Positions 6,001 to 12,653 of a DNA stretch of 12,653 nt are shown here, piece by piece (the first letter of the stretch is position 1; every line of letters starts with the position of its first letter). The translations under genes and the position numbers were made by a program. The notes beneath the pieces are model-generated. The model ran no database searches. It saw only the letters and a list, made by a program, of their open reading frames with translations, and was not told where the DNA came from. This stretch comes from Gammaproteobacteria bacterium (GTDB lineage: Bacteria > Pseudomonadota > Gammaproteobacteria > UBA5335 > SLRW01). The stretch covers positions 1-12,653 of the forward strand of contig SLLK01000157.1 in the NCBI GenBank assembly GCA_007134115.1, read 5' to 3'.

Positions 6001-7377
6001 CTAGCGTGTACCCACGCGACGCAGGTTGGCCGGCTGATAGTAGTCCGCGCCTTCATCGAAATCGAGATAGTTGAAGGCCTCGCGCTGGTCTTCCTGGTTG
6101 GTCAGACCCAGCACGATGTAACGGCGCGACTGCAGGTCGTAAATGGTTTCCTGCGCGTACGCACTGAACGGCACGTCATACAGGTTGACCGCATGGCCTT
6201 CCTGTACCCGCCACAGATCGCCGCGGTTGTCGTACACGTCCACGGCCAGAATCTGCCAGCTGTCGGGATCCACATAGAAGGTACGACGCGGATACAGGTG
6301 CCGCAGACCTTCCTTCACTGTGGCGTCAACCACGTATACCCGGCGCAGCTCGTAGCGCGTCAGATCCTGGTTGATATGCCCGGGACCGATGACATCGGAC
6401 GGCTCCAGCGAGGTGTCCATCAGATCATAGCTGTTATATGGCAGATACAGGTCACGCTGACCCACCAGTTCCCAGTCGTAGCGTTCCAGCGAGCCGTTGA
6501 ACACGTTGTTCTGGTCGTTGGTACGCAGGCCGTCGGCGGCCGTGCCCGGGTTGTCGTGCTCGACGTTGGGCGCCCGCCGCACGCGGCGCTGACCGGGGTT
6601 GTACACCCATGCCTGACGCGAATCGCGGGCCTGGTTCAGCGACTCATGCACCAGCAACACGCCACCGGACAAACGTGCCGGCGACAGAATGCGCTGCAGG
6701 AAGTAGAACTGCATGTTCTGCTCTTCCAGCTGTTCCGTGGTGATGCCTTCCAGGCCATACACATTGAGCAGATCCTGCTTGATGCGGATCAGACTGTGGC
6801 TGCCGTCAGAGGTCACAATGGCCTGGTTGTAGAAGAAGCTGAAAGAATCAGGGGTGTAACCCGCCTTGTGGTTCCAGATAGGGTGCTCGCCCCGGGATAC
6901 CACCGGAAACGGCCAGGTGACGCCGGCGCCCGTGAGCCCGTCGGTGCCCTCCAGGTTCGCATTGCGCGCATTGCGCTCGGCCCACTCGTAGGCGCGATCC
7001 GGAAACGAGGCACTACGCCGCGTCGGATATACCGGCATCTCGTAGGTATCCGGATAAGCCTCGAACATGGCGATATGTCCCGGCGTCAGCTGATCCCGGT
7101 ATTCGTCGAGATTATCCGCCGTAATCACAAACCGCCGCTGATCGTCGGCGAATGGATTCTCGTAGGTTTCACCGGCCGCAAAATCCACGCTCTGCCGCGG
7201 CAGCCCACCGTCCCACGCAGGAATAACGCCGCCCGCGCCGCCTGCGCGCTCGGAGCCCATCGGCGTAAGGCCGTTGCCCAGACGCGAGGCATTGTCCTGC
7301 GCCAGCGTCAGCGGACTGGCAAGACACAGGCCGACAATAGCGGCACCGCTTAGCAAGCCCTTGGTTTTCTGTCGCAT
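6001..7377 (-). CDS. DUF1329 family exported protein
   Basis: A 458-residue protein matching the DUF1329 family, envelope proteins of Proteobacteria that are often encoded with DUF1302 outer-membrane proteins and RND/MMPL exporters near lipid, steroid or hydrocarbon genes. Recognisable blocks are LTPMGSERAGGAGGVIPAWD (37–56), LTPGHIAMFEAYPDTYEMPV (97–116), TWPFPVVSRGEHPIWNH (154–170) and the tyrosine/arginine-rich β-sheet-like C-terminal half. A signal peptide (1–26, ending LTLA before Q27) has no lipobox cysteine at the cleavage site, so the mature protein is expected to be periplasmic or outer-membrane associated rather than a lipoprotein. The ATG at 7377 follows a strong GGAGGAGA ribosome site, which rules out the in-frame ATG ten codons earlier. 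No DUF1302 partner lies next to it. It is divergent from the CYP153 gene across 337 bases; the exact function is unknown. Confidence 0.9.
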   Translation of the reverse strand: MRQKTKGLLSGAAIVGLCLASPLTLAQDNASRLGNGLTPMGSERAGGAGGVIPAWDGGLPRQSVDFAAGETYENPFADDQRRFVITADNLDEYRDQLTPGHIAMFEAYPDTYEMPVYPTRRSASFPDRAYEWAERNARNANLEGTDGLTGAGVTWPFPVVSRGEHPIWNHKAGYTPDSFSFFYNQAIVTSDGSHSLIRIKQDLLNVYGLEGITTEQLEEQNMQFYFLQRILSPARLSGGVLLVHESLNQARDSRQAWVYNPGQRRVRRAPNVEHDNPGTAADGLRTNDQNNVFNGSLERYDWELVGQRDLYLPYNSYDLMDTSLEPSDVIGPGHINQDLTRYELRRVYVVDATVKEGLRHLYPRRTFYVDPDSWQILAVDVYDNRGDLWRVQEGHAVNLYDVPFSAYAQETIYDLQSRRYIVLGLTNQEDQREAFNYLDFDEGADYYQPANLRRVGTR

Positions 7378-7714
7378 GATCGTCTCCTCCAAAAGACAGG
7401 TAAACACACCTGTGGGTATTTAGAGGGTTGCGTCGACCGGTTGTTCCCTTGACCGGCAACCACCCCCCAAGCGGGCCATATTTTGACGAACATGGCGCAC
7501 AAATCAACCCGGGAAGCAGACCGGCGTTTTCGCGTGGGCCTTGCGCGCACCGCCGCGATCTCCGCCGGAAGCCGCGTCAGCGATACTTTTCGACCGGGTC
7601 GGCAGTGAGCTATGGTGCCGTACAGGGGACCCGACACTGGAACATGCCGGGCCAATCGACAGCGCACACCCAGGGAAAGGCCCGCCGCACAACCCACATC
7701 AGCGGGGCCCGTTT
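7378..7714. other. Divergent intergenic region DUF1329 / CYP153
   Basis: These 337 bases hold the DUF1329 ribosome site and 18-bp palindrome at the left, then a pair of GACCGG direct repeats (7435–7440 and 7451–7456) framed by GGTTGC (7426–7431) and GCAACC (7456–7461), and a TTGACG −35-like box at 7483–7488 without a matching −10. The remaining bases up to the GGGG ribosome site (7704–7707) of the P450 show nothing I can assign. In-frame ATG or other start codons of the P450 frame exist in this region but have no family-like sequence after them. Confidence 0.5.
7396..7413. promoter_or_regulatory. 18-bp palindrome in the DUF1329 leader, possible operator
   Basis: ACAGGT (7396–7401) and ACCTGT (7408–7413) form a perfect inverted repeat with a 6-base centre. 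It sits 19 bases upstream of the DUF1329 start codon, just beyond the ribosome site, and overlaps the transcription start that a weak −10 (TAAATA on the minus strand, 7422–7417) would give. It could be a repressor site or a small leader hairpin; the binding protein is unknown. Confidence 0.35.
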
Positions 7715-8965
7715 ATGCAAGCCAATGCCGCCACCACGCTGGCCGAAGCCCGCAAGGAAGCATACTCGACGCCTCTGGAGCAGCTCGATGTCAGCCGGCC
7801 CAGTCGCTTTCAGCACGACACCCTCTGGCCGTTCTTCGCGCGCTTGCGGGCGGAAGCGCCGGTGCACTACTGCGCCTGGAGCCCGTTCGGCCCCTACTGG
7901 TCGATCACCCGTTATGACCACATTATGTATGTGGATACGCATCATGAGCTGTTCTCGTCCGAGCCGGGCATCACCATCCTGGACACCAGCGACGAGTTCG
8001 AGCTGCCGATGTTCATCGCCATGGACCCACCGCGCCATGATGAACAGCGGCGCGAAGTCAGCCCCGCGGTGGCGCCGCCCAACCTGGCCAACCTCGAACC
8101 CCTGATACGTGAGCGCGTCTGCCGCATTCTGGATGAATTGCCGGCGTCGGAACCGTTCAACTGGGTGGAACATGTCTCCATCGAGTTGACCACACAGATG
8201 CTGGCCACCCTGTTTGACTTCCCCTTCGAGGACCGGCGACGGCTGGCCTGGTGGTCCGATGTGGTCAACGCCACACCCAAGTCCGGCCTGGTGGCATCGG
8301 AACAGGCACGGCGCGATGAACTCATGGCCTGCTACCGCTATTTCGCCGAGTTGTGGGAAGAGCGCCGCAAGCGACCGCCGGCCAACGACTTCATCTCCAT
8401 GCTGGCGCACGGCGAGAGCACCCGGAACATGCCCTGGCACGAATATCTCGGCAATCTGGTGCTGTTGATTGTGGGCGGCAACGACACCACCCGAAACTCC
8501 ATCAGCGGCGGGGTGCTGGCGCTCAACCAGTACCCCGACGAATACAAAAAACTGCGTGAAAACCCGGAGCTGATCCAGAGCATGGTGCCGGAGATCATCC
8601 GCTGGCAGACGCCGCTGGCTCACATGCGGCGCCGTGCCACGCAGGATACTGAACTGGGCGGGCAGCGGATCCGCCGCGGCGACAAGGTGGTGATGTGGTA
8701 CGTATCCGGCAACCGCGATGCCGGGGCCATTGACGATCCCGACCGTTTCATCATTGATCGCCCCAACCCGCGCCGCCATCTTGCCTTTGGTTATGGCATC
8801 CACCGCTGCATGGGCAACCGCCTCGCCGAAATGCAATTGCGCGTGCTGTGGGAGGAGATCCTGCAGCGCTTTCGCACTGTCGAAGTGGTCGGCGAACCGG
8901 TGCGCGTGCATTCCAACTTCGTGCGCGGTTACAGCGAATTGCCGGTCAAGCTGCATCCCTGGTAG
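7715..8965 (+). CDS. Cytochrome P450, CYP153-type alkane terminal hydroxylase
   Basis: A soluble 416-residue P450 with CYP153 features; this family inserts oxygen at the terminal carbon of medium-chain alkanes or fatty acids using electrons from a ferredoxin and its reductase. The I-helix oxygen-activation segment is LLIVGGNDTTRNS (250–262), the ExxR pair is E293/R296 (PEIIRW), HMRRRA follows at 303–308, KVVMWYVSGNRD lies at 324–335, and the heme loop is FGYGIHRCMGNRLAE (358–372) with C365 as the iron ligand. The combination GGNDTTRNS plus FGYGIHRCMGNRLAE is characteristic of CYP153. The ATG at 7715 follows GCGGGG and begins with an amphipathic N-terminus of family type; an in-frame ATG 58 codons earlier precedes low-likelihood sequence. 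No ferredoxin, dedicated reductase, dehydrogenase or AraC regulator (common CYP153 partners) is adjacent; fpr is about 6 kb away. A BTAD-type regulator follows on the same strand. Confidence 0.93.
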   Translation: MQANAATTLAEARKEAYSTPLEQLDVSRPSRFQHDTLWPFFARLRAEAPVHYCAWSPFGPYWSITRYDHIMYVDTHHELFSSEPGITILDTSDEFELPMFIAMDPPRHDEQRREVSPAVAPPNLANLEPLIRERVCRILDELPASEPFNWVEHVSIELTTQMLATLFDFPFEDRRRLAWWSDVVNATPKSGLVASEQARRDELMACYRYFAELWEERRKRPPANDFISMLAHGESTRNMPWHEYLGNLVLLIVGGNDTTRNSISGGVLALNQYPDEYKKLRENPELIQSMVPEIIRWQTPLAHMRRRATQDTELGGQRIRRGDKVVMWYVSGNRDAGAIDDPDRFIIDRPNPRRHLAFGYGIHRCMGNRLAEMQLRVLWEEILQRFRTVEVVGEPVRVHSNFVRGYSELPVKLHPW

Positions 8966-8983
8966 CCATCGCCCGGGGGCGCG

Positions 8984-9027
8984 AGTGACAAAAGTCACTG
9001 ACAGTCGCACGCGCAAATTGTTTTACT
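8984..9027 (+). promoter_or_regulatory. CRP-type palindrome and possible class II promoter of the regulator gene
   Basis: AGTGAC-AAAA-GTCACT (8984–8999) is a perfect palindrome whose core reads GTGA-N6-TCAC, the CRP/Vfr core; only the outermost T and A of the consensus are exchanged. A −10-like TTTACT lies at 9022–9027, which would start transcription near 9034 and place the centre of the palindrome about 42 bases upstream, the position of class II CRP-activated promoters. It lies 18 bases after the CYP153 stop codon. It could instead bind another CRP/FNR-family protein. Assignment is by sequence pattern only. Confidence 0.45.
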
Positions 9028-9125
9028 GGCGCGGACACCACAACCACGCAACCACCATGCTGATCGGTAGCGCGCAATACAGCGAGCGTGGCCGCCAGCG
9101 CACAGTGATGCAAATGCACTATTGC

Positions 9126-9168
9126 CTGACCGGAAAATAGTCTTTGCAATGCCGGCAAGGCCGGTCAG
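9126..9168 (+). other. Hairpin in the leader of the BTAD-type regulator gene
   Basis: CTGACCGG (9126–9133) and CCGGTCAG (9161–9168) are a perfect 8-bp inverted repeat around 27 bases. The loop includes TTGC/GCAA arms that could stack a second short stem. It lies 32 bases before the preferred GTG start and contains the alternative ATG at 9144, which argues against that ATG as the start. It may be a leader stem or chance in GC-rich DNA. Confidence 0.3.
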
Positions 9169-9200
9169 AGCGGCTACGCCGCAAACATCAGGGGATCAAC

Positions 9201-11207
9201 GTGCTACTGCTCGGGCAATTTCCGACACAAGAGGACCACCTGCCGCCCCAATGGCACTTCAAGCGAGCCCGCGACGCGCATGTAGAGGCACTGGCGCAAG
9301 CATGGGGACAACTCGAGACCTCCCCGCTGCAGGCCGCGGAGCGCGCCGAACAACTGTTGCCCGAGCTTGCCGGACGTGATGACCTGGCGCCCTGGCTGGC
9401 GCTGGTGACTGCGATCAGCGGGCGCATTCACACCCTGTCGCGTTTCGATACGCTTGACCCCTGCATTCGCTTTTTCACGCAGCACCGTGACACCCTGCGG
9501 GCGCCCGAAACGGTATGCCTGCATATCGACGCCTGCTTTTTCGGCGCGCTGGTATTCCGGCAGCCGGATCATCCGCGTATCAGCGTATGGGCACAGCGTT
9601 GCGAACAGGCCTTCGACAGCCAGGGCACGCCTTTCGCCCGCCTCAGCGCCGCCAACTACCTGCTGCTGTATCGCATCTGGAGCGGCAATCTGACCGGCGC
9701 CGACGCCCTCAGCGCACGCATGGGGGCCCTGCTGAGCGAAACCACCGATGTGCAGAGCCGTCTGCTGTGCTACTCGATGACCAGCATGATCCACCGGCTG
9801 TTCCTGGACCACGATACGTGTCGGGCCCGGATCGACGATGCGCTGGCGCTCGCCCGGCGCAGCGAAATCCACTTCTGGGACTCGCACCTCTACATGCAGG
9901 GCGCCTTTCTGGCGCTGAGCCGGAATAACCTCGAGGACGCCCGCGAGTGGCTCGCCTGCATGTCGCGGGCAGCGCCGCCCGAACATTATCTGGATCGTTC
10001 CGGCTATCACTACGCGCTGGCCTGGTTGCACTACCTCGACAACAGCCAGCCGCGGGCCCTGGAACATGCCGGCGAAGCCGTGCGCCTGGCAGAAAAATCG
10101 GGCGCCATTTTTCCGCAGGCGATTACCCAGATGGGCCTGGGCCAACTCAACCTGGAGCAGGGAAACGTCACCTCGGGACTGTATTACATGGGGCGGGCCC
10201 GCCGCAGCGGCCGTCGCATGCGCTCGACACGGCCGTTGCGATTCATGCGGGGCCTGGTGCAGGCGGACATCTCGCTGCGTCTGGGCATGAAAAAACGCGG
10301 CCTGCGCGCGCTCGAAAGGGCCTTGCGACTCGGCCGCGAGGAGCACTACATGAACTACGTATGGTGGCGCGGCGAACGCATGGCCGCACTGTGCGCGCAG
10401 GCGCTTGAGGCCGGCATTGAAACCACCTACGTCCGGCAATTGATCCAGCGCCGGCGCCTGCGCCGCCCGCCCACTGCCGGTCCCCACTGGTACTGGCCCC
10501 TGCGCCTGGCGGTGCTTGGCGCGCCGCATGTCGTGCTTGACGAAGAGCCGCTGGCGCCGGGACCCAAAGTGCTGGAGTTGCTGCTGGCTCTGGCCTGCCT
10601 GGGTCCGGGCGGCGACTGGGTCAGCCGCGATCGGCTGGCCGACCGCTTGTGGCCCGACAGTGACGGCGATCAGGCCCAGCGTGCCCTGGACACAGCCATC
10701 CACCGCCTGCGTCAGCAACTCGGCACCGAATCCATGATTATCAGCCGACCCGGGTTTGTAGCGCTGGATCCGGGCCAGTGCCATGTGGACTACTGGGCAC
10801 TGGAGGAACGCCTGCAAAAACCGGCCATGACACCCCGCGAAGCACTTGAGCTGGTCGCACATGCCCGCGCCCTGCAGAACCCCGGACCCGAGCATCACTA
10901 CCGCTTCCTGGATCCGGAGCCACTGCGCCACCGGCTGATCACGCGCATCATCAGTGCGGTGAGCCAGAACGAACTGCCGCCGGCAATCGCGCATCAGTGC
11001 CTGGAAAACCTGGTGGCCCTGATGCCTACTCATGAAACCCTGTGGCAGGCGCTGATCGAGCACCACGTGAACGCGGAGTCGCCGTTGATGGCCCGGGAAA
11101 CCTGGCAGCGTTGCCGCCGCGCCCTGCTCGACCAGGCGGGCACGGAACCCTCACCGGCCACTCGCGCGCTGCTCACCCGACGACCGGATAACGGCAGGGG
11201 CGACTGA
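9201..11207 (+). CDS. TPR-containing BTAD/SARP-type transcriptional regulator
   Basis: A 668-residue cytoplasmic regulator. Residues about 20–420 are helical repeats of TPR character (for example HAGEAVRLAEKSG, 289–301, and GLRALERALRLGRE, 367–380). A winged-helix DNA-binding domain occupies about 433–530: RLAVLGAPHVVLDEEPL, then VSRDRLADRLWPDSDGDQAQ (474–493), then RALDTAIHRLRQQLG (494–508) and CHVDYWALE (527–535). A bacterial-transcriptional-activator-like helical domain ends the protein. The LWPDSDGD-ALDTAIHRLR pattern is typical of proteobacterial SARP/BTAD proteins, but the usual ATPase (NB-ARC/AAA) module is absent, so sensing must come from the TPR part. I prefer the GTG at 9201 because AGGGGA stands 5–6 bases before it; an in-frame ATG at 9144 lacks a ribosome site. 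It lies 235 bases after CYP153 and may control it. The ligand is unknown. Confidence 0.85.
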   Translation: MLLLGQFPTQEDHLPPQWHFKRARDAHVEALAQAWGQLETSPLQAAERAEQLLPELAGRDDLAPWLALVTAISGRIHTLSRFDTLDPCIRFFTQHRDTLRAPETVCLHIDACFFGALVFRQPDHPRISVWAQRCEQAFDSQGTPFARLSAANYLLLYRIWSGNLTGADALSARMGALLSETTDVQSRLLCYSMTSMIHRLFLDHDTCRARIDDALALARRSEIHFWDSHLYMQGAFLALSRNNLEDAREWLACMSRAAPPEHYLDRSGYHYALAWLHYLDNSQPRALEHAGEAVRLAEKSGAIFPQAITQMGLGQLNLEQGNVTSGLYYMGRARRSGRRMRSTRPLRFMRGLVQADISLRLGMKKRGLRALERALRLGREEHYMNYVWWRGERMAALCAQALEAGIETTYVRQLIQRRRLRRPPTAGPHWYWPLRLAVLGAPHVVLDEEPLAPGPKVLELLLALACLGPGGDWVSRDRLADRLWPDSDGDQAQRALDTAIHRLRQQLGTESMIISRPGFVALDPGQCHVDYWALEERLQKPAMTPREALELVAHARALQNPGPEHHYRFLDPEPLRHRLITRIISAVSQNELPPAIAHQCLENLVALMPTHETLWQALIEHHVNAESPLMARETWQRCRRALLDQAGTEPSPATRALLTRRPDNGRGD

Positions 11208-11218
11208 AAACACGCCTG

Positions 11219-12616
11219 TCACACAGTCATCACCCGGGGCAACAGGGAGTAAACGAACAGTGTGGCCAGCACCACCGTGGCGATATTCATCACCAGCCCG
11301 ACGCGCGCCATCTGGGGGATAGTCACGGCGCGGCTGCCGAACACCACAGCATTGGGCGGCGTAGCCACCGGCAACATAAAGGCACACGATGCTGCCACGG
11401 CCACAGCGGTCATGAGAATCAGCGGCGGCACACCCACCGCCACCGCCAGCGCACCCATCAGCGGGATGAACAGGGTGGCCACTGCGGTGTTAGAGGTCAT
11501 CTCGGTGAGCAACACGACCAGCGCCACGCAGGCGGCGATCAGCACCAGCAAGGGCACATCGGCCAGCGCTTCGAGCAGGCCGGCCACGGTGCCCGAAAGC
11601 CCGCTGTCGCTGAAACCTGCGGCCAGTGCGAACCCGCCGCCGAACAACAGCACGATATCCCACGGCACGCCGGCAGCCGTGGGCCAGTCCAGCAGGCGCC
11701 GGCGCGAGCCGTCCCCGGCGGGCAATATAAACAGGGCCAGCGCCCCGGCCATGGCAATGCTGGCGTCACTGGTCTGCTCCAGCCAGCCATCCGGCAGAAA
11801 ACCGCGCGCGATCCAGCCCATTGCGACCAGCACAAAGACCGCCAGCACCCGCGCCTGCGGCGCAGTTATCGGGCCCAGTGCAGCCAGCTCGGCACGAATA
11901 TGCGCGCGACTGGTGGGCAGGCGCCCCAGCCCGCGCCCCGGCGGTCCCCACGCCAGATACATCCAGGCCAGGGCGAGCATCAGCAGTGACAGCGGCAGGG
12001 CGAAGGCCATCCAGCCGGCGAAGGTAACCTCCACCCCGTGCAGATCGCTCGCCATGCCCGCCAGCAACGCATTGGGTGGCGTCCCGATCAGTGTCGCCAC
12101 ACCACCGATGGAAGCGGCATAGGCAATACCCAGCATCAGGGTCACACCGAAGGCCTCAGGCAAGCCGACGCCAGCCTGCCCGGCCTCCTCCCGGGCCTGG
12201 GCCAGCACCGCCAGCGCGATGGGCAACATCATCATGGCCGTGGCGGTGTTGCTGATCCACATCGACAACCCCGCCGTGGCCACCATAAAGCCAAGCAGCA
12301 TACGCCGGGCATCGGTGCCGAACAGATTAATGGTGTAAAAGGCGATGCGCCGGTGCAGATCCCAGCGCTGCATGGTCACGGCGATGAAAAATCCACCCAG
12401 AAACAGGAAGACCAGATGGTTGCCGTAGTTGACCGTGACCTCGGCGGTGGGCATGACGCCAAGCACGGGAAACAATACGATGGGCGCCAGCGCAGTCGCC
12501 GCCAGCGGCAGCGCCTCGCTCATCCACCACACCGCCATCAGCAGCGCCACCATGGCCACCGCCCATTCGTCCGCGGCCAGCCCCGCCGGCGGCCCCGGTT
12601 GCGCAGGACGTGACAT
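11219..12616 (-). CDS. DASS/SLC13-family anion (dicarboxylate-type) symporter
   Basis: A polytopic inner-membrane transporter of the divalent anion:sodium symporter family, which imports C4-dicarboxylates, citrate-like acids or sulfate with sodium. Both family repeats are visible: SNTATAMMMLP (122–132) with IGTPPN (177–182), and TSNTAVATLFIP (374–385) with VATPPN (417–422). The paired SNT motifs form the sodium and substrate site. About ten or more hydrophobic segments fill the 465 residues. The N-terminus is short: MSRPAQPGPPAGLAADEW leads straight into the segment normally called TM2, without the usual first membrane helix, and no clear ribosome site precedes the ATG at 12616. The frame stays open to the right edge, so the true start may be outside the window, but the visible upstream codons (Arg/Cys/Gln rich) are not membrane-like. 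It converges on the BTAD regulator with 11 bases between stop codons. Substrate not determinable. Confidence 0.88.
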   Translation of the reverse strand: MSRPAQPGPPAGLAADEWAVAMVALLMAVWWMSEALPLAATALAPIVLFPVLGVMPTAEVTVNYGNHLVFLFLGGFFIAVTMQRWDLHRRIAFYTINLFGTDARRMLLGFMVATAGLSMWISNTATAMMMLPIALAVLAQAREEAGQAGVGLPEAFGVTLMLGIAYAASIGGVATLIGTPPNALLAGMASDLHGVEVTFAGWMAFALPLSLLMLALAWMYLAWGPPGRGLGRLPTSRAHIRAELAALGPITAPQARVLAVFVLVAMGWIARGFLPDGWLEQTSDASIAMAGALALFILPAGDGSRRRLLDWPTAAGVPWDIVLLFGGGFALAAGFSDSGLSGTVAGLLEALADVPLLVLIAACVALVVLLTEMTSNTAVATLFIPLMGALAVAVGVPPLILMTAVAVAASCAFMLPVATPPNAVVFGSRAVTIPQMARVGLVMNIATVVLATLFVYSLLPRVMTV

Positions 12617-12653
12617 CGGGCAGCGATTTTGCCGGCCCCGGCGGCATGGCCGC

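Noticed and set aside
6193..7353. 386-codon open frame antisense to the DUF1329 gene
   Set aside because: No recognisable family features; the opposite strand has a signal peptide, a strong ribosome site and DUF1329 blocks.
1065..8965. fpr as the dedicated electron donor of the CYP153 enzyme
   Set aside because: It lies over 5 kb away, is under a FinR-like regulator, and belongs to the general bacterial FPR type; a redox link cannot be excluded but nothing in the sequence supports it.
7610..9016. 468-codon open frame antisense to the P450
   Set aside because: The sense strand has complete CYP153 motifs; the antisense product resembles no family and has no ribosome site.
9204..11066. 620-codon open frame antisense to the BTAD regulator
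   Set aside because: Shadow frame of GC-rich coding DNA: Gln/His-rich composition without any domain, while the sense strand encodes clear TPR and winged-helix motifs.
1..12653. Mobile elements, CRISPR arrays, defence or toxin systems, tRNA or rRNA genes
   Set aside because: No transposase, terminal repeats, spaced direct repeats, toxin–antitoxin-like small gene pairs or RNA gene signatures were found on either strand.

Overview
The window is a GC-rich (roughly 60% or more by eye), densely coded piece of a gammaproteobacterial chromosome with eight protein genes. The gene content points to a marine or hydrocarbon-using member of the Pseudomonadales or Alcanivorax/Marinobacter group: a finR–fpr divergent pair as in Pseudomonas, a CYP153-type alkane hydroxylase, a DUF1329 envelope protein and a PlsB-like acyltransferase. 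The genus is an inference; no rRNA or other marker gene is present.

Left part (1–5975): a LysR-type regulator (FinR-like, minus strand) is divergent from ferredoxin–NADP reductase (fpr, plus strand), with a clear regulator-type palindrome between them. fpr converges on, and overlaps by 34 bases, a PlsB-like glycerolipid acyltransferase on the minus strand. A 430-base gap follows. It holds a strong intrinsic terminator on the minus strand, with no gene in front of it, placed right after a foldable RNA segment: a candidate small RNA or regulatory leader. A plus-strand pair comes next, a cation diffusion facilitator (zinc-type metal site, extra C-terminal domain) and a secreted metzincin protease whose catalytic domain is interrupted by a long coiled coil. 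This pair ends at a bidirectional terminator shared with the next gene.

Right part (6001–12653): a DUF1329 periplasmic/outer-membrane protein (minus strand) is divergent from a CYP153 cytochrome P450 (plus strand). Behind the P450 on the same strand lies a TPR + BTAD/SARP-type transcription regulator, preceded by a near-perfect CRP-type palindrome. A DASS/SLC13-family anion (dicarboxylate-type) transporter converges on the regulator and runs to the right edge; its first membrane segment appears to be missing or lies outside the window.

The pieces suggest two themes. One is redox and metal stress (FinR/Fpr, zinc efflux). The other is uptake and oxidation of hydrophobic carbon with its control (DUF1329, CYP153, BTAD regulator, CRP-type site, carboxylate transporter, acyltransferase). 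No mobile element, CRISPR array, tRNA or rRNA is visible. The least explained items are the structured RNA candidate at about 3436–3544, the CYP153–BTAD regulator pairing, and the coiled-coil-split metzincin.
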